64,000 bases of DNA from Mycolicibacterium stellerae (lineage in GTDB: Bacteria; Actinomycetota; Actinomycetes; Mycobacteriales; Mycobacteriaceae). The notes beneath the pieces are model-generated. The model had not been told where the DNA came from, ran no database searches, and saw only the letters and a program-made list of their open reading frames with translations. Positions 36,953 to 45,073 of this stretch are shown here, piece by piece. The stretch's first letter is position 1. Each line of letters starts with the position of its first letter. Position numbers and translations under genes: made by a program. Where the stretch lies: contig NZ_RARC01000003.1 of the NCBI RefSeq assembly GCF_003719305.1, forward strand, positions 248,001 through 312,000, in the 5' to 3' direction.

Positions 36953-37110
36953 CTACTGGTTAAACGACTCTGGGTCTGCCGCGTCCAGTTCGGCCATGTC
37001 TTGATCGGTCAGCGGAGAGGCTGCACTGGCGAGGTTCTCCGGACGCGCGCCGTCGACGCGGTGCCGGAAATGAGCAGGATGTCCGGGGGCAGTCTGCGTG
37101 CCTAGGGTCA
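36953..37110 (-). pseudogene. relic of an aldo/keto reductase C-terminus
   Basis: The minus-strand frame ends PENLASAASPLTDQDMAELD, preceded by APG. This resembles the C-terminal IPGTxxxxHLxENLAAAxxxLTDxDLAELD of aldo/keto reductases. The rest of the gene is missing, so it is a fragment. Confidence 0.5.
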
Positions 37111-37190
37111 CGCGCAACCTCTGGTCTTTCTGCAAGGCCCCAGACGGCCGCGAGCACGTCACCGGTGCCGTGCCGCGGTTGACATCAAAG

Positions 37191-37223
37191 CTAATAGTGT
37201 TAGCTTATAACTAACGCCATTAG
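37191..37223. promoter_or_regulatory. paired TetR operators overlapping the hydrolase promoter
   Basis: CTAATAGTGTTAG (37191-37203) and CTAACGCCATTAG (37211-37223) are two CTAA-N5-TTAG palindromes separated by 7 bp, and together they form a larger inverted repeat. A TTGACA -35 element lies at 37179-37184 with TAGCTT about 16 bp on, so the operators cover the promoter. The TetR encoded by the second gene of the operon is the likely binder. Confidence 0.7.
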
Positions 37224-37241
37224 TCAATCTGAGAGGTTTGC

Positions 37242-38078
37242 ATGACCGAGTTCCTTGCCGTCGAAGGTGGCACCATCGCATACGAGGTGAGGGGCGCCGG
37301 CCCGCTGGTCGTGCTCGCGCACGGCATGGGTGACACCCGCGACGCCTACCGGTTCGTCGTGCCGCAGCTCGTCGCGGCCGGCTACCGGGTGGCCACCGCC
37401 GACCTGCGCGGCTGCGGCGATTCGAGCGCCAAGTGGCCGTCGTACAGCCGCACCGACATTGCCGGTGACCTGATCGCGCTGATCCAGCACCTGGGCGGCC
37501 CGGCCGTGCTCGTCGGGCACTCGATCTCGGGCGGCTCGGCCACTATTGTCGCCGCGCGGGCCCCCGAACTCATCGACGGCATCGTCGAGCTCGCGCCGTT
37601 CACGCGCAAGCTAGGGATCAGCCTGAGCGGCCTCCTGAGGGTGAAGCGCTACCGTGCCGGCGCGGTCCGGCTGCTGATGACTGGAATCCTGGGCAGCGCC
37701 AACTGGTGGAAAAAGTACCTCGAGGTGTCGTACCCGGGCCGCCGGCCGGCCGACTGGGCCGAACACTTGCGGCTAATCGAGGCTGCCCTAGAGGAGCCGG
37801 GCCGGATGAAGGCGATGCAGAAGATGGCGCAATCGGCCCCGACCGACGCGGCCGCCGAGCTCGGCAACGTGCGCTGCCCCGTGCTGATCATCGAAGGTTC
37901 GCTCGACCCGGACTGGGTCAACCCGCGGGCCGAGGGCGAGGCGATCGTCGCTGCTATGCCGGCCGGGGCCGCGCGGCTCGAGGTGATCGAGGGCGCCGGA
38001 CACTACATGCACGCGCAGTACCCGGATGAGACTGTTGCGCTGCTGCGGCACTTCCTCGAGGCGTACACCCGTGCCTAG
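37242..38078 (+). CDS. alpha/beta hydrolase
   Basis: The protein has 278 residues and an ATG after GAGAGG. Oxyanion LAHGMGDTRDAYR, DLRGCGDS, nucleophile elbow GHSISG with Ser, acid in EGSLDPDW and the catalytic His in EGAGHYMHAQYPDE give a complete triad. The family is the esterase/lactonase type; the substrate is not evident. It overlaps the TetR gene by 8 bp, and paired operators lie in its promoter. This is therefore a self-regulated detoxification-type operon. GC content at third positions is very high. Confidence 0.88.
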   Translation: MTEFLAVEGGTIAYEVRGAGPLVVLAHGMGDTRDAYRFVVPQLVAAGYRVATADLRGCGDSSAKWPSYSRTDIAGDLIALIQHLGGPAVLVGHSISGGSATIVAARAPELIDGIVELAPFTRKLGISLSGLLRVKRYRAGAVRLLMTGILGSANWWKKYLEVSYPGRRPADWAEHLRLIEAALEEPGRMKAMQKMAQSAPTDAAAELGNVRCPVLIIEGSLDPDWVNPRAEGEAIVAAMPAGAARLEVIEGAGHYMHAQYPDETVALLRHFLEAYTRA

Positions 38079-38634
38079 GGCCGGACTCGATCCGGTAGCG
38101 GTGACCCACGCCGCCGCCCGACTCGCCGACGACGTCGGTCTCGCGAACGTGACCATGGGAGCCCTGGCCGAGCGGCTCGGAGTGCGCGCACCGTCGCTCT
38201 ATAGGCACATCGACTCGCAGGCCGACCTCCACCGCCGGATTGCCCTGCTGGTCGCCGACGAGCTCGGCGACGCGCTTCGTGAGGCGCTGCAGGGGCGCGC
38301 CGGTAAGGATGCGCTCGCGGCGGCTGCTCAGACGATAAGGGCGTACGTGGTCAAGCACCCCGGGCGCTATGCGGCGACGGTGCGGCTCGGTGTGACGGGG
38401 CCGGATGACCCGCTCGCCGCGGCTTGGACGCGGGTGCTCAACTCGCTGGCCGCGGTGTTGTCCGGATACGACATCGACCCGGCCGACACGATTCATGTCT
38501 TGCGGCTATTGCGAAGTTTGTTCCATGGCTTCGCGACGGTCGAGGCTACAGGTGGCTTCGAGATGGACACCGACGTCGACGAAAGCTTCGACTGGATCGT
38601 CGACTTCGTGGACCGGGGATTGCATAAGCCCTAG
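38071..38634 (+). CDS. TetR/AcrR family transcriptional regulator
   Basis: This 187-residue protein uses the GTG start at 38071, inside the hydrolase gene. The helix-turn-helix is at about residues 25-48 (VTMGALAERLGVRAPSLYRH), and the rest matches the TetR_C_WHG-like ligand domain with the FHGFATVEATGGF motif. Translational coupling to the hydrolase and the two CTAA-N5-TTAG operators upstream indicate negative autoregulation of the pair. Confidence 0.9.
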   Translation: MPRAGLDPVAVTHAAARLADDVGLANVTMGALAERLGVRAPSLYRHIDSQADLHRRIALLVADELGDALREALQGRAGKDALAAAAQTIRAYVVKHPGRYAATVRLGVTGPDDPLAAAWTRVLNSLAAVLSGYDIDPADTIHVLRLLRSLFHGFATVEATGGFEMDTDVDESFDWIVDFVDRGLHKP

Positions 38635-38903
38635 TTACGCGCCACCTCGCCGGCCGCGACGAGCGCTGGCCGGCGGTCACGTCTCCTGTGTCTTCGCCGC
38701 TGCTGAGATCGGTCATTTGTCCAGCGGCCTAACTAGTTCGAATGAGAAACACAGCCAGTTGTGCGTAGCGTGCAGTCGCGCCAGACAATGCACCCGACTA
38801 GTCGGCGCTTTCGGGATACCGCCGAATGTGGGCTTGCAGTTCCTCGCCGCCACGTCGCGCTGAGATCGAGCACCGGCCTTCGGTGCGCAACGGCGCCCCA
38901 TCC

Positions 38904-39854
38904 TCAGAGTGCTCGCAGGCCAACCAGGGTCCTTCTTATCAGTTCGCGTCGTTCGTCGATCGTCATCGAGTCGCCGGGGGTGGCGTGCACCCGCAGATAA
39001 CCCTGTGTGACCAGGTCGCCGACCAGGAACCGCGTCGCACCGAGCGGCAAAGACAGATGAGCGGCGATCTCCGCGACCGAGCGGCTGTGTACGCAACTCG
39101 TCAGGATCTGTCCCCGCACATCATTTCTCGGCCAGCGCGGCGGCTTCGTTGCGGTGCTGAGTGTTTCGACCGGAGCCTCGAGTGGGAGTTCGACACCCGA
39201 GTCGGTACGGCCTGCCGTCAGCGTGTATGGCCGGACCAGGCTCGGCTTGTCCGCGGTTTCCGGTTCGGTGAACCAGTCGCCGATCGGTCCGTCCTTGCTT
39301 TCCGACTGCTGATGCACCTTATGGTTTTGCAGGAACCACAAGGTCTGGTCGGCGTGCACCGATGCGCGCAAATCGCTGGAGACGACCTTGAGCACGGTGC
39401 GGTCGGTGTCGATGACGAATGTGGTCCGTTTGACCGGCAGCAGCCGGGCCAGCAGGCCCCGGCGCCGAGTGTGCCGGCGACGCCGGGCAGGCTCACGCGC
39501 GACGACGGATTTACGCAGTTTGGCGAGCCTGCCTCGGCGCACCCCGAACAGCTCGGACACCACGCCGTCCGCGTCGGAGAGCAGCGGATAGTCGAACGAG
39601 CGCTGTTGGGCGAAGTGGGCCTGCTTGTCGACGGTGTCGGTGCTGATGCCAACCCGCTGGGCGCCCACCGCGGCGAATTCGCTGCTCAGGTCACGAAAAT
39701 GGCAAGCCTGGGCGGTACAGACCGGCGAGGACGCTATTGGGTAGAAGAACAGCACAACCGGCCCATCGGAGAGCAGCTCGGACAGTGTCCGAGGCCGACC
39801 GGTGTGGTCGTACAGAGTGAAGTCAGGCGCCTTGTCGCCCGCGATCATCGGCAA
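38904..39854 (-). CDS. peroxiredoxin (BCP/AhpC-TSA type) fused to a DUF742 domain
   Basis: Residues 1-165 or so form a peroxiredoxin: DKAPDFTLYDHTGRPRTL, FFYPIASSPVCTAQACHFRD with the peroxidatic Cys46 and a second Cys51 as in BCP-type enzymes, and SADGVVSELFGV. An Arg-rich insert (about 120-142) follows before the last strands. From about residue 207 the sequence changes to LVRPYTLTAGRTDSG, then SRSVAEIAAHLSLPLGATRFLVGDLVTQGYLRV. This is the DUF742 pattern normally found as a small separate protein in actinobacterial conservons, beside a Roadblock protein and a GTPase. The combination suggests a redox input into such a switch. It is probably cytoplasmic. Confidence 0.82.
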   Translation of the reverse strand: MPMIAGDKAPDFTLYDHTGRPRTLSELLSDGPVVLFFYPIASSPVCTAQACHFRDLSSEFAAVGAQRVGISTDTVDKQAHFAQQRSFDYPLLSDADGVVSELFGVRRGRLAKLRKSVVAREPARRRRHTRRRGLLARLLPVKRTTFVIDTDRTVLKVVSSDLRASVHADQTLWFLQNHKVHQQSESKDGPIGDWFTEPETADKPSLVRPYTLTAGRTDSGVELPLEAPVETLSTATKPPRWPRNDVRGQILTSCVHSRSVAEIAAHLSLPLGATRFLVGDLVTQGYLRVHATPGDSMTIDERRELIRRTLVGLRAL

Positions 39855-40033
39855 AGACTAACGCGGGAGGCTCTGCGCGACGCACGACTCGGATAATTCG
39901 CTCATCGCCGAACTCCGAGCACCGCGGTGTGCGCCATCGCAGGTGTTTTCCCCGACGACGTTCGCCGAAGATGCGCACACATCGCGTAGCGCGTGAATGA
40001 GTTAGGTGTGAATCCGCGCGGACACGGGTACTG

Positions 40034-40051
40034 GGTGTACAACTGTTCACC
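40034..40051. promoter_or_regulatory. candidate operator upstream of the desaturase operon
   Basis: GGTGTACAACTGTTCACC is an imperfect palindrome (GGTG-WACA-NN-TGT-WCACC; 14 of 18 positions symmetric) 31 bp before the ferredoxin reductase start. TetR-type regulators of fatty-acid desaturation use similar sites; the cognate regulator is not in the immediate vicinity. Confidence 0.4.
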
Positions 40052-40081
40052 GAATGACCGGACGGGGAGGGGAATCATACT

Positions 40082-41212
40082 GTGGCATCGACGCTGCGTG
40101 ACTTGGTGAGATGGAGTGTCAAGCCGGCCGAGGATGTCGACACCGCCAACACGCCGAGAATCAACGTGTTGCGAGGTTTGGCGGCCAGGGCGACGACACC
40201 GTTACTACCCGACGACTACCTCAAACTGCTCAATCCGCTCTGGACGGCGCGAGAGCTTCGTGGCGAAATCGTCGACGTCCGCAACGAGACGGCGGACTCG
40301 GCCACGGTCACGATCAAACCGGGCTGGGGATTCTCCGCCGACTACCGGCCCGGCCAGTACGTCGGCATCGGTCTGCGCGTCGAAGGTCGGTGGCACTGGC
40401 GCTCGTACTCTCTGACCTCTGTGCCGGTGCGGGACAAGAAGCTGATAACCATCACCGTCAAGGCCACGCCCGAAGGGTTCCTGTCCTCGCACCTGGTCAA
40501 CGGGGTCAAACCGGGAACAATCGTTCGCCTCGCGGCGCCTAAGGGAGACTTTGCGTTGCCCGACCCGCCACCGCCGAAGATTCTCTTTGTCAGCGCAGGC
40601 AGCGGAATCACCCCACTGATGGCGATGCTGCGCTCTCTGACCGCGCGCGGTCAGTGCCCCGACATCGTCCACCTGCATTCAGCGCCAACCGCGGAGGACG
40701 TCATCTTCCACGACGAACTGCGTAATTTGGAGGTCAGCCAATCCGGCTACCGGCTGCACCTTCAATTAACCGAGCAGGACGGCAAGCTCGACTTCAACGA
40801 GCTCGATGACGTCGTACCCGATTGGCGAGATCGGCCGACGTGGGCGTGCGGTCCCACACCCATGCTGGACACAGTCGAAGCGTTGTGGGACGCCGCGGGA
40901 CTTTCCGACGATCTGCACATGGAGCGGTTCACCATTGCCCGCACCGACAAGGGTGGCGAGGGAGGCACCGTGACTTTCGCGATCTCGGACAAGACCATCG
41001 AAATCGACGGCGCCACATCGCTTCTGGAGGCCGGCGAAAAGGTCGGAATCCAAATGCCGTTCGGCTGCAGGATGGGCATCTGCCAGACGTGCGTCCTCCC
41101 GCTGGAGGACGGCCACGTCAGGGACTTCCGGTCCGGAAACGAACACGGAGCGGGGGACCGAATCAACACCTGCGTGTCCACCGCGTCCGGCAACTGCACG
41201 CTGAAAATCTGA
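40082..41212 (+). CDS. ferredoxin reductase partner of acyl-CoA desaturase (Rv3230c-like)
   Basis: The 376-residue protein starts at GTG 40082. It has an FAD-binding beta-barrel ([23 protein letters not shown]), an NAD(P)H domain ([15 protein letters not shown]) and a C-terminal plant-type [2Fe-2S] domain with the Cys cluster [11 protein letters not shown] and a last Cys in NTCVST. It delivers electrons from NADPH to the desaturase encoded 11 bp downstream. This pairing is the known Rv3230c/DesA3 system that makes oleoyl-CoA. Confidence 0.92.
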   Translation: MASTLRDLVRWSVKPAEDVDTANTPRINVLRGLAARATTPLLPDDYLKLLNPLWTARELRGEIVDVRNETADSATVTIKPGWGFSADYRPGQYVGIGLRVEGRWHWRSYSLTSVPVRDKKLITITVKATPEGFLSSHLVNGVKPGTIVRLAAPKGDFALPDPPPPKILFVSAGSGITPLMAMLRSLTARGQCPDIVHLHSAPTAEDVIFHDELRNLEVSQSGYRLHLQLTEQDGKLDFNELDDVVPDWRDRPTWACGPTPMLDTVEALWDAAGLSDDLHMERFTIARTDKGGEGGTVTFAISDKTIEIDGATSLLEAGEKVGIQMPFGCRMGICQTCVLPLEDGHVRDFRSGNEHGAGDRINTCVSTASGNCTLKI

Positions 41213-41223
41213 GGAGGAACGCC

Positions 41224-42462
41224 ATGGCCATCACCGATATCAAGCAGTACGCACACCTCACGTCCGAGGACGTGGAGGCGTTGGCACGAGAGCTGGACGC
41301 CATCAGAACTGACATCGAGGAGTCGCGCGGTGAGCGTGACGCCCGCTATATCCGCAGAGCGATTCAGCTGCAACGCGCCTTGGCGGCCGGCGGCAGGGCC
41401 GTCCTCTTCGCGAGCCGCAACAAGGTTGCGTGGGGAGTCGGCACGGCGATGCTCGGCACCGCGAAGATCATCGAGAACATGGAGTTGGGGCACAACATCA
41501 TTCACGGACAATGGGACTGGATGAACGACCCCGAGATCCACTCCACCGAGTGGGAGTGGGACACCACCTCGCCGAGTGAGCACTGGAAGAAGTCTCACAA
41601 CTTCATCCATCACAAGTACACGAACGTCGTCGGCCTCGATGACGACATCGGTTACGGCATCATGCGCCTCACCCGTGATCAGCGGTGGGAGAAGTGGATG
41701 ATCTTCAACCCCATCATCAATCTGACGCTCGGGACGCTGTTCGAATGGGGAGTTGCGGCCCATGGTCTCGAGACGACGAAATTCCGGAAGGGCGAGAAGT
41801 CGAAAGGTGAGGTACTCAGAGATCTGAAGATCATCGGCAAGAAGGTCGGCAAGCAGGTCGGCAAGGACTACATCGTGTTCCCCGCTCTGGCGGGACGCAA
41901 CTGGAAGCACACAATGGGCGCCAACGCCGTTGCTAACCTGATCCGTAACTACTGGTCGTACATGGTGATCTTCTGCGGGCACTTCCCAGACGGCGCGGAG
42001 AAGTTCACCAGGGAGGAGTTTGACAACGAAACCCAGGCCGAGTGGTATCTGCGACAGATGCTGGGATCGGCGAACTTTCACGCCGGACCTGTGATGGCGT
42101 TCATGAGCGGCAATCTCTGCTACCAAATCGAACATCACCTGTTCCCGGACCTACCGAGCAACCGCTACGCCGAAATCAGCGAGCGGGTGCGGGCGCTATG
42201 CGACAAGTACGACCTGCCATACACGACAGGACCGCTGGGCCGCCAGTACATGCAGTCATTCTTGACCATCGCCAAACTCGCCTTGCCCAACAAGCTACTC
42301 AAGGCCACCTCCGACAATGCCCCGGAGACGAACTCCGAACTGAAGTTTCGGATCCGTGACGGGATGCGGGAGAGCTTTGGTATCGATCCCGCCACCGGCA
42401 GACGCCGCGGACTGCGTACCGCTATGCGCGAGGTGGAGACCGGGTCAATCGCCGTTTCCTGA
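41224..42462 (+). CDS. desA3: membrane acyl-CoA (stearoyl-CoA) delta-9 desaturase, DesA3 type
   Basis: The protein has 412 residues; the ATG at 41224 follows GAGGAGGAACGCC, and a longer in-frame reading is rejected because it lies inside the reductase gene. The three histidine boxes are present: GHNIIHGQWDW, HNFIHHKYTN and QIEHHLFPDLP. Hydrophobic segments flank them as expected for a di-iron integral membrane desaturase. The reaction is introduction of a double bond into C16/C18 acyl-CoA with O2 and electrons from the preceding reductase. The 3' end is overlapped on the other strand by a small membrane-protein gene. Confidence 0.93.
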   Translation: MAITDIKQYAHLTSEDVEALARELDAIRTDIEESRGERDARYIRRAIQLQRALAAGGRAVLFASRNKVAWGVGTAMLGTAKIIENMELGHNIIHGQWDWMNDPEIHSTEWEWDTTSPSEHWKKSHNFIHHKYTNVVGLDDDIGYGIMRLTRDQRWEKWMIFNPIINLTLGTLFEWGVAAHGLETTKFRKGEKSKGEVLRDLKIIGKKVGKQVGKDYIVFPALAGRNWKHTMGANAVANLIRNYWSYMVIFCGHFPDGAEKFTREEFDNETQAEWYLRQMLGSANFHAGPVMAFMSGNLCYQIEHHLFPDLPSNRYAEISERVRALCDKYDLPYTTGPLGRQYMQSFLTIAKLALPNKLLKATSDNAPETNSELKFRIRDGMRESFGIDPATGRRRGLRTAMREVETGSIAVS

Positions 42463-42591
42463 CCCGGGCGCGCTATTTGGTGGTTCCTCGGGTGGAGGTC
42501 TGCTCAGCCAATCCCGAAGGCGGACAAGCTGGCTCAGCACCAAGCCCACGCCGAGCAGCAATGCTACCGCGATGACGATGATGGCGGTCAA
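42445..42591 (-). CDS. small single-pass membrane protein (48 residues)
   Basis: This frame is short. A TTG start at 42591 is preceded by GGAGGTGACGA, a strong ribosome-binding site. The product begins with one hydrophobic helix (about residues 3-20, TAIIVIAVALLLGVGLVL). A short basic patch (VRLRDWLSR) and a Pro/Glu-rich tail follow. It overlaps the 3' end of desA3 by 18 bp on the opposite strand. The ribosome site and the membrane pattern support translation; there is no known function. Confidence 0.6.
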   Translation of the reverse strand: MTAIIVIAVALLLGVGLVLSQLVRLRDWLSRPPPEEPPNSAPGSGNGD

Positions 42592-42642
42592 TCGTCACCT
42601 CCCTTCGGCATAACTGACTGGATGCCAAATCGCGTAAGCAGC

Positions 42643-42927
42643 TCAGCCGTGCGGTGCCTCTGAGATCTTCGTGTCTTCCTTGCCGACCGCTTGGCAATAA
42701 ATCAGGACCGACGCCTTCGTGGCGGTGATCTCCAGATTGGCCGGGTCCTGGCCAGACTTGTCCTTTAGCATCTTGCTGACTTCGTCGTTCTGCTTCTTGT
42801 CGTCCTGGGTGAGGAAGTCCTTGCACTTCGTATCGCCGCCGGTGTTGACGATCTCTGAGGCCGAGCATCCGGTCATGGCCGCTGCTACCGCTGATGCAGC
42901 CAGGACCGAGTAGACGATTCGCTTCAC
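42643..42927 (-). CDS. lipoprotein, possibly HdeA-like
   Basis: I take the GTG at 42927 (VKRIVYSVLAASAVAAAMTGC), which gives a proper lipoprotein signal with the Cys about 21 residues in. A longer in-frame start is unlikely. The mature part is small (about 73 residues) and carries two Cys (KCKDFL and VLIYCQAV), a pattern similar to HdeA-like acid-stress proteins reported from mycobacteria. That resemblance is faint and is not proof of chaperone activity. It is transcribed divergently from nothing nearby and toward the small membrane gene, which may share its transcript. Confidence 0.75.
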   Translation of the reverse strand: MKRIVYSVLAASAVAAAMTGCSASEIVNTGGDTKCKDFLTQDDKKQNDEVSKMLKDKSGQDPANLEITATKASVLIYCQAVGKEDTKISEAPHG

Positions 42928-43009
42928 TGAGGACCTCTCTCGCGCGGGAATGGCAGGAAGTAGATTCACAGAATTCGCAGAGTTGAAACCTGGCCGCGCT
43001 TTCGCCGCC

Positions 43010-43453
43010 TCAGTCTCGCAACTCGCAAATCACCACCGGAATGTCACGATCCGTCCGTTGCTGATAGCCGTCGTAACCCTTGTATGACGCCACGATCTTC
43101 GGCCACAGTTCAGCCTTTTCCGCAGCGCTGGCAGTCCGCGCGCGGACTGCGTGCCGTTGCCCGTCGATGACCACAAAAGCGTCGGGGTGCGCCTGGAGAT
43201 TGCGATACCAGTCAGGGTTGCGGTCATCCCCACCCTTCGATGCGACGAGCACCACCCGCTTTGTGTCGCGTACAGGGGCGGTCAGATAACACGACCGGGG
43301 CAAACCCGACTTGCGCCCCGTCGTGTGGAGTTCGACCAACGGCATCCCGAACGGCTTGGCCAAGAGCCTGTTTCCGCTGGCTGTGAGCACCAACCGGTGC
43401 CCTAGGTTCATCAGCTTCGCGCTCTGGTCCTTCAACGAATTCCAGTCCACCAC
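43010..43453 (-). CDS. nitroreductase/deazaflavin-dependent oxidoreductase (Ddn family)
   Basis: This 147-residue protein has the split-barrel pattern LVELHTTGRKSGLPRSCYL, VVLVASKGGDDRNPDWYRNL, and ends DIPVVICELR. It belongs to the F420-binding Ddn/FDOR group. A tight RxxH-type N-terminal helix (NLGHRLVLTASGNRLLAKPFG) may contact the membrane. It is one of three such proteins in the window (also 16652 and 60334). Confidence 0.88.
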   Translation of the reverse strand: MVDWNSLKDQSAKLMNLGHRLVLTASGNRLLAKPFGMPLVELHTTGRKSGLPRSCYLTAPVRDTKRVVLVASKGGDDRNPDWYRNLQAHPDAFVVIDGQRHAVRARTASAAEKAELWPKIVASYKGYDGYQQRTDRDIPVVICELRD

Positions 43454-43739
43454 AAGTCCTTTCGAGTTCCGGCGCTATTCGCCCCCAAGCGGCGACGCGC
43501 AGCTCTTCGGCCCACTCGCTGTAGGGCCGGATCGCGTAAGTGCGCGTGTCCACGGAGCCGCCGAGTTTCTGGATGATCGCGCAGGCCGATGGCGACCAAC
43601 CGCCGAGGGCCGATCCTCGCACCCTTGCGGCATTCGTCATGGCTGTCAAGCCAAGGCTGGCTTCAGCCGCGACAAGCTGGAGGCGGTTGCACGCAAGCGC
43701 TCTCCGCGGGTGCCGACAAAGTAATTCGGTTCAGCCGGG

Positions 43740-44210
43740 TCACCACCAAGGCGCAGGCGGTTCCGCGGGCAGGCGCTCGATCCAGGTCCACTCGAGTTCC
43801 CGGCGGCTGAACTTCCATCCCTCGTCGGTCAGGCCGTATTCATCGTGGTACTGAATCGGAGCCAGAATCACCTCAAGGCTGTCGTCCGCCTTGCGTAGCA
43901 GGTGGCGCGCCGTGCAGTACGTTAATCCCGTCGCACGATCGCCGTCGACGTCGACGTCGACGATGTGATTGTGCACAGCGTGGAAGGTCCGCTCGAACAT
44001 CTGGTTTCCGCTAGGCCCGTATTTGACCTGCTCTCTGCCGCGTAGCGTCACCGATTCGGTCGACCCCGGGGTCGACATGACGAACTCGGCGTCCGGCGTG
44101 AATAACGATCCGAACCGTTCGATGTCGGCTGTATCGGAAGCCAGCGCATATTCATCAACCAACGCGCGCAGCGCAATTCGTGTGGAGTCGATCGATTTCG
44201 GCTCTGTCAT
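43740..44210 (-). CDS. SnoaL-like (NTF2-fold) protein
   Basis: The protein has 156 residues and an ATG at 44210 with AAGGA eight bases upstream; the upstream extension is rejected. RALVDEYALASDTADIERFG, LFTPDAEFVMSTPG, and FSRRELEWTWIERLP are typical SnoaL_4 features. It is divergent from a TetR gene, and TGACA-N-TGTCA palindromes lie in the 233-bp interval. It is likely induced by the ligand of that regulator. Enzymatic activity is unproven. Confidence 0.82.
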   Translation of the reverse strand: MTEPKSIDSTRIALRALVDEYALASDTADIERFGSLFTPDAEFVMSTPGSTESVTLRGREQVKYGPSGNQMFERTFHAVHNHIVDVDVDGDRATGLTYCTARHLLRKADDSLEVILAPIQYHDEYGLTDEGWKFSRRELEWTWIERLPAEPPAPWW

Positions 44211-44364
44211 GAGGAGTTCCTTTTCTATCGCTTTTACTAACGAGCCGAAACCACTGTTGCAGTTCGACTTTGGAATCGATGCTGAGATTGCCGTGGTACG
44301 ACATGCAAGTGGGCCCTGCACGCGACCGACGTGGCGGGGTTATAGTGGCGACCGGTGAGATTCA

Positions 44365-44379
44365 GATGACACTGTCATC
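44365..44379. promoter_or_regulatory. TetR operator 1 (perfect 15-bp palindrome)
   Basis: GATGACACTGTCATC is a perfect palindrome around a single central base, 65 bp before the TetR start in the divergent interval. Confidence 0.7.
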
Positions 44380-44400
44380 TATTGACACTACAGTTTGAGA

Positions 44401-44411
44401 TGACAATGTCA
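44401..44411. promoter_or_regulatory. TetR operator 2
   Basis: TGACAATGTCA is a second TGACA-N-TGTCA palindrome, with its centre 34 bp from operator 1. The pair suggests cooperative repression of both divergent genes. Confidence 0.65.
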
Positions 44412-44443
44412 ACAGATGCGTGGATTATGCGGATGGGTGAACG

Positions 44444-45025
44444 ATGAGCCGAATCGAGTCGGCCGCTGTCACGCGCCGCGCCCTGCTCGACCAGGCCGCC
44501 GCGCTACTCGACAGCGGAGGCCCCGATGCCGTGACGCTGCGTGAGGTAGGCGCACGTGCCGGCGTGAGCCGCGGTGCGCCCTACCGGCACTTTGCTGACA
44601 AGGAGAGCCTGCTCACCACAATCGCTGCCGAGGGTTGGGAGCGCACCGGCGATCACCTACACGCGCTGCAGGCAGACCCGCGACTTCTTCCCGCCGACAG
44701 GATGCGAGCGGCGCTCACCGGCATCATCACCATCAGCCGCCGGCAGCCCCACCTGTACCAACTGATGTTCACCACACCAGCAGTGGACTCGACGGCGTTG
44801 GTCCGGGCGGCGCAGCGCATGTGCGACGAGTTCCTCGCCATCGTCGCCGCTGTCGTCGGCGAACAGGATGCCGGACGCTACGCGACCGTCCTTCTGACCG
44901 GGGTGCACGGTGCCGCAGGTCTGGAATCGAGTGGCCTGCTGCACACCGACAAATGGCACACCACCGCCGAGGAACTCATCGACACGCTCCTGGCGACGAT
45001 CGTGGACGCCGGTCGACGCCCGTAA
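44444..45025 (+). CDS. TetR/AcrR family transcriptional regulator
   Basis: The protein has 193 residues. The N-terminal helix-turn-helix includes VTLREVGARAGVSRGAPYRHF (about residues 29-49), and the C-terminal domain has the WHG-type pattern YQLMFTTP and LLTGVHGAAGLESSG. It is preceded by two TGACA-N-TGTCA palindromes and is divergent from the NTF2-fold gene, so control of both is probable. It ends 49 bp from the convergent AsnC gene. Confidence 0.9.
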   Translation: MSRIESAAVTRRALLDQAAALLDSGGPDAVTLREVGARAGVSRGAPYRHFADKESLLTTIAAEGWERTGDHLHALQADPRLLPADRMRAALTGIITISRRQPHLYQLMFTTPAVDSTALVRAAQRMCDEFLAIVAAVVGEQDAGRYATVLLTGVHGAAGLESSGLLHTDKWHTTAEELIDTLLATIVDAGRRP

Positions 45026-45073
45026 CTTCCGGCGCCTGGTCGATGACGCGAAAGTGTTGTGGCGCAGAAAGGA

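Larger units (their letters stand above)
36635..37190. other. 556-bp gap containing two gene fragments
   Basis: This gap holds a plus-strand quinone-reductase relic and a minus-strand aldo/keto-reductase relic, annotated separately. The right end contains the promoter of the hydrolase at 37242. Confidence 0.5.

Noticed and set aside
43454..43739. Minus-strand frame reaching from 43649 into the Ddn-family gene
   Set aside because: It overlaps a well-supported gene in another frame and the free part matches no family I recognise.
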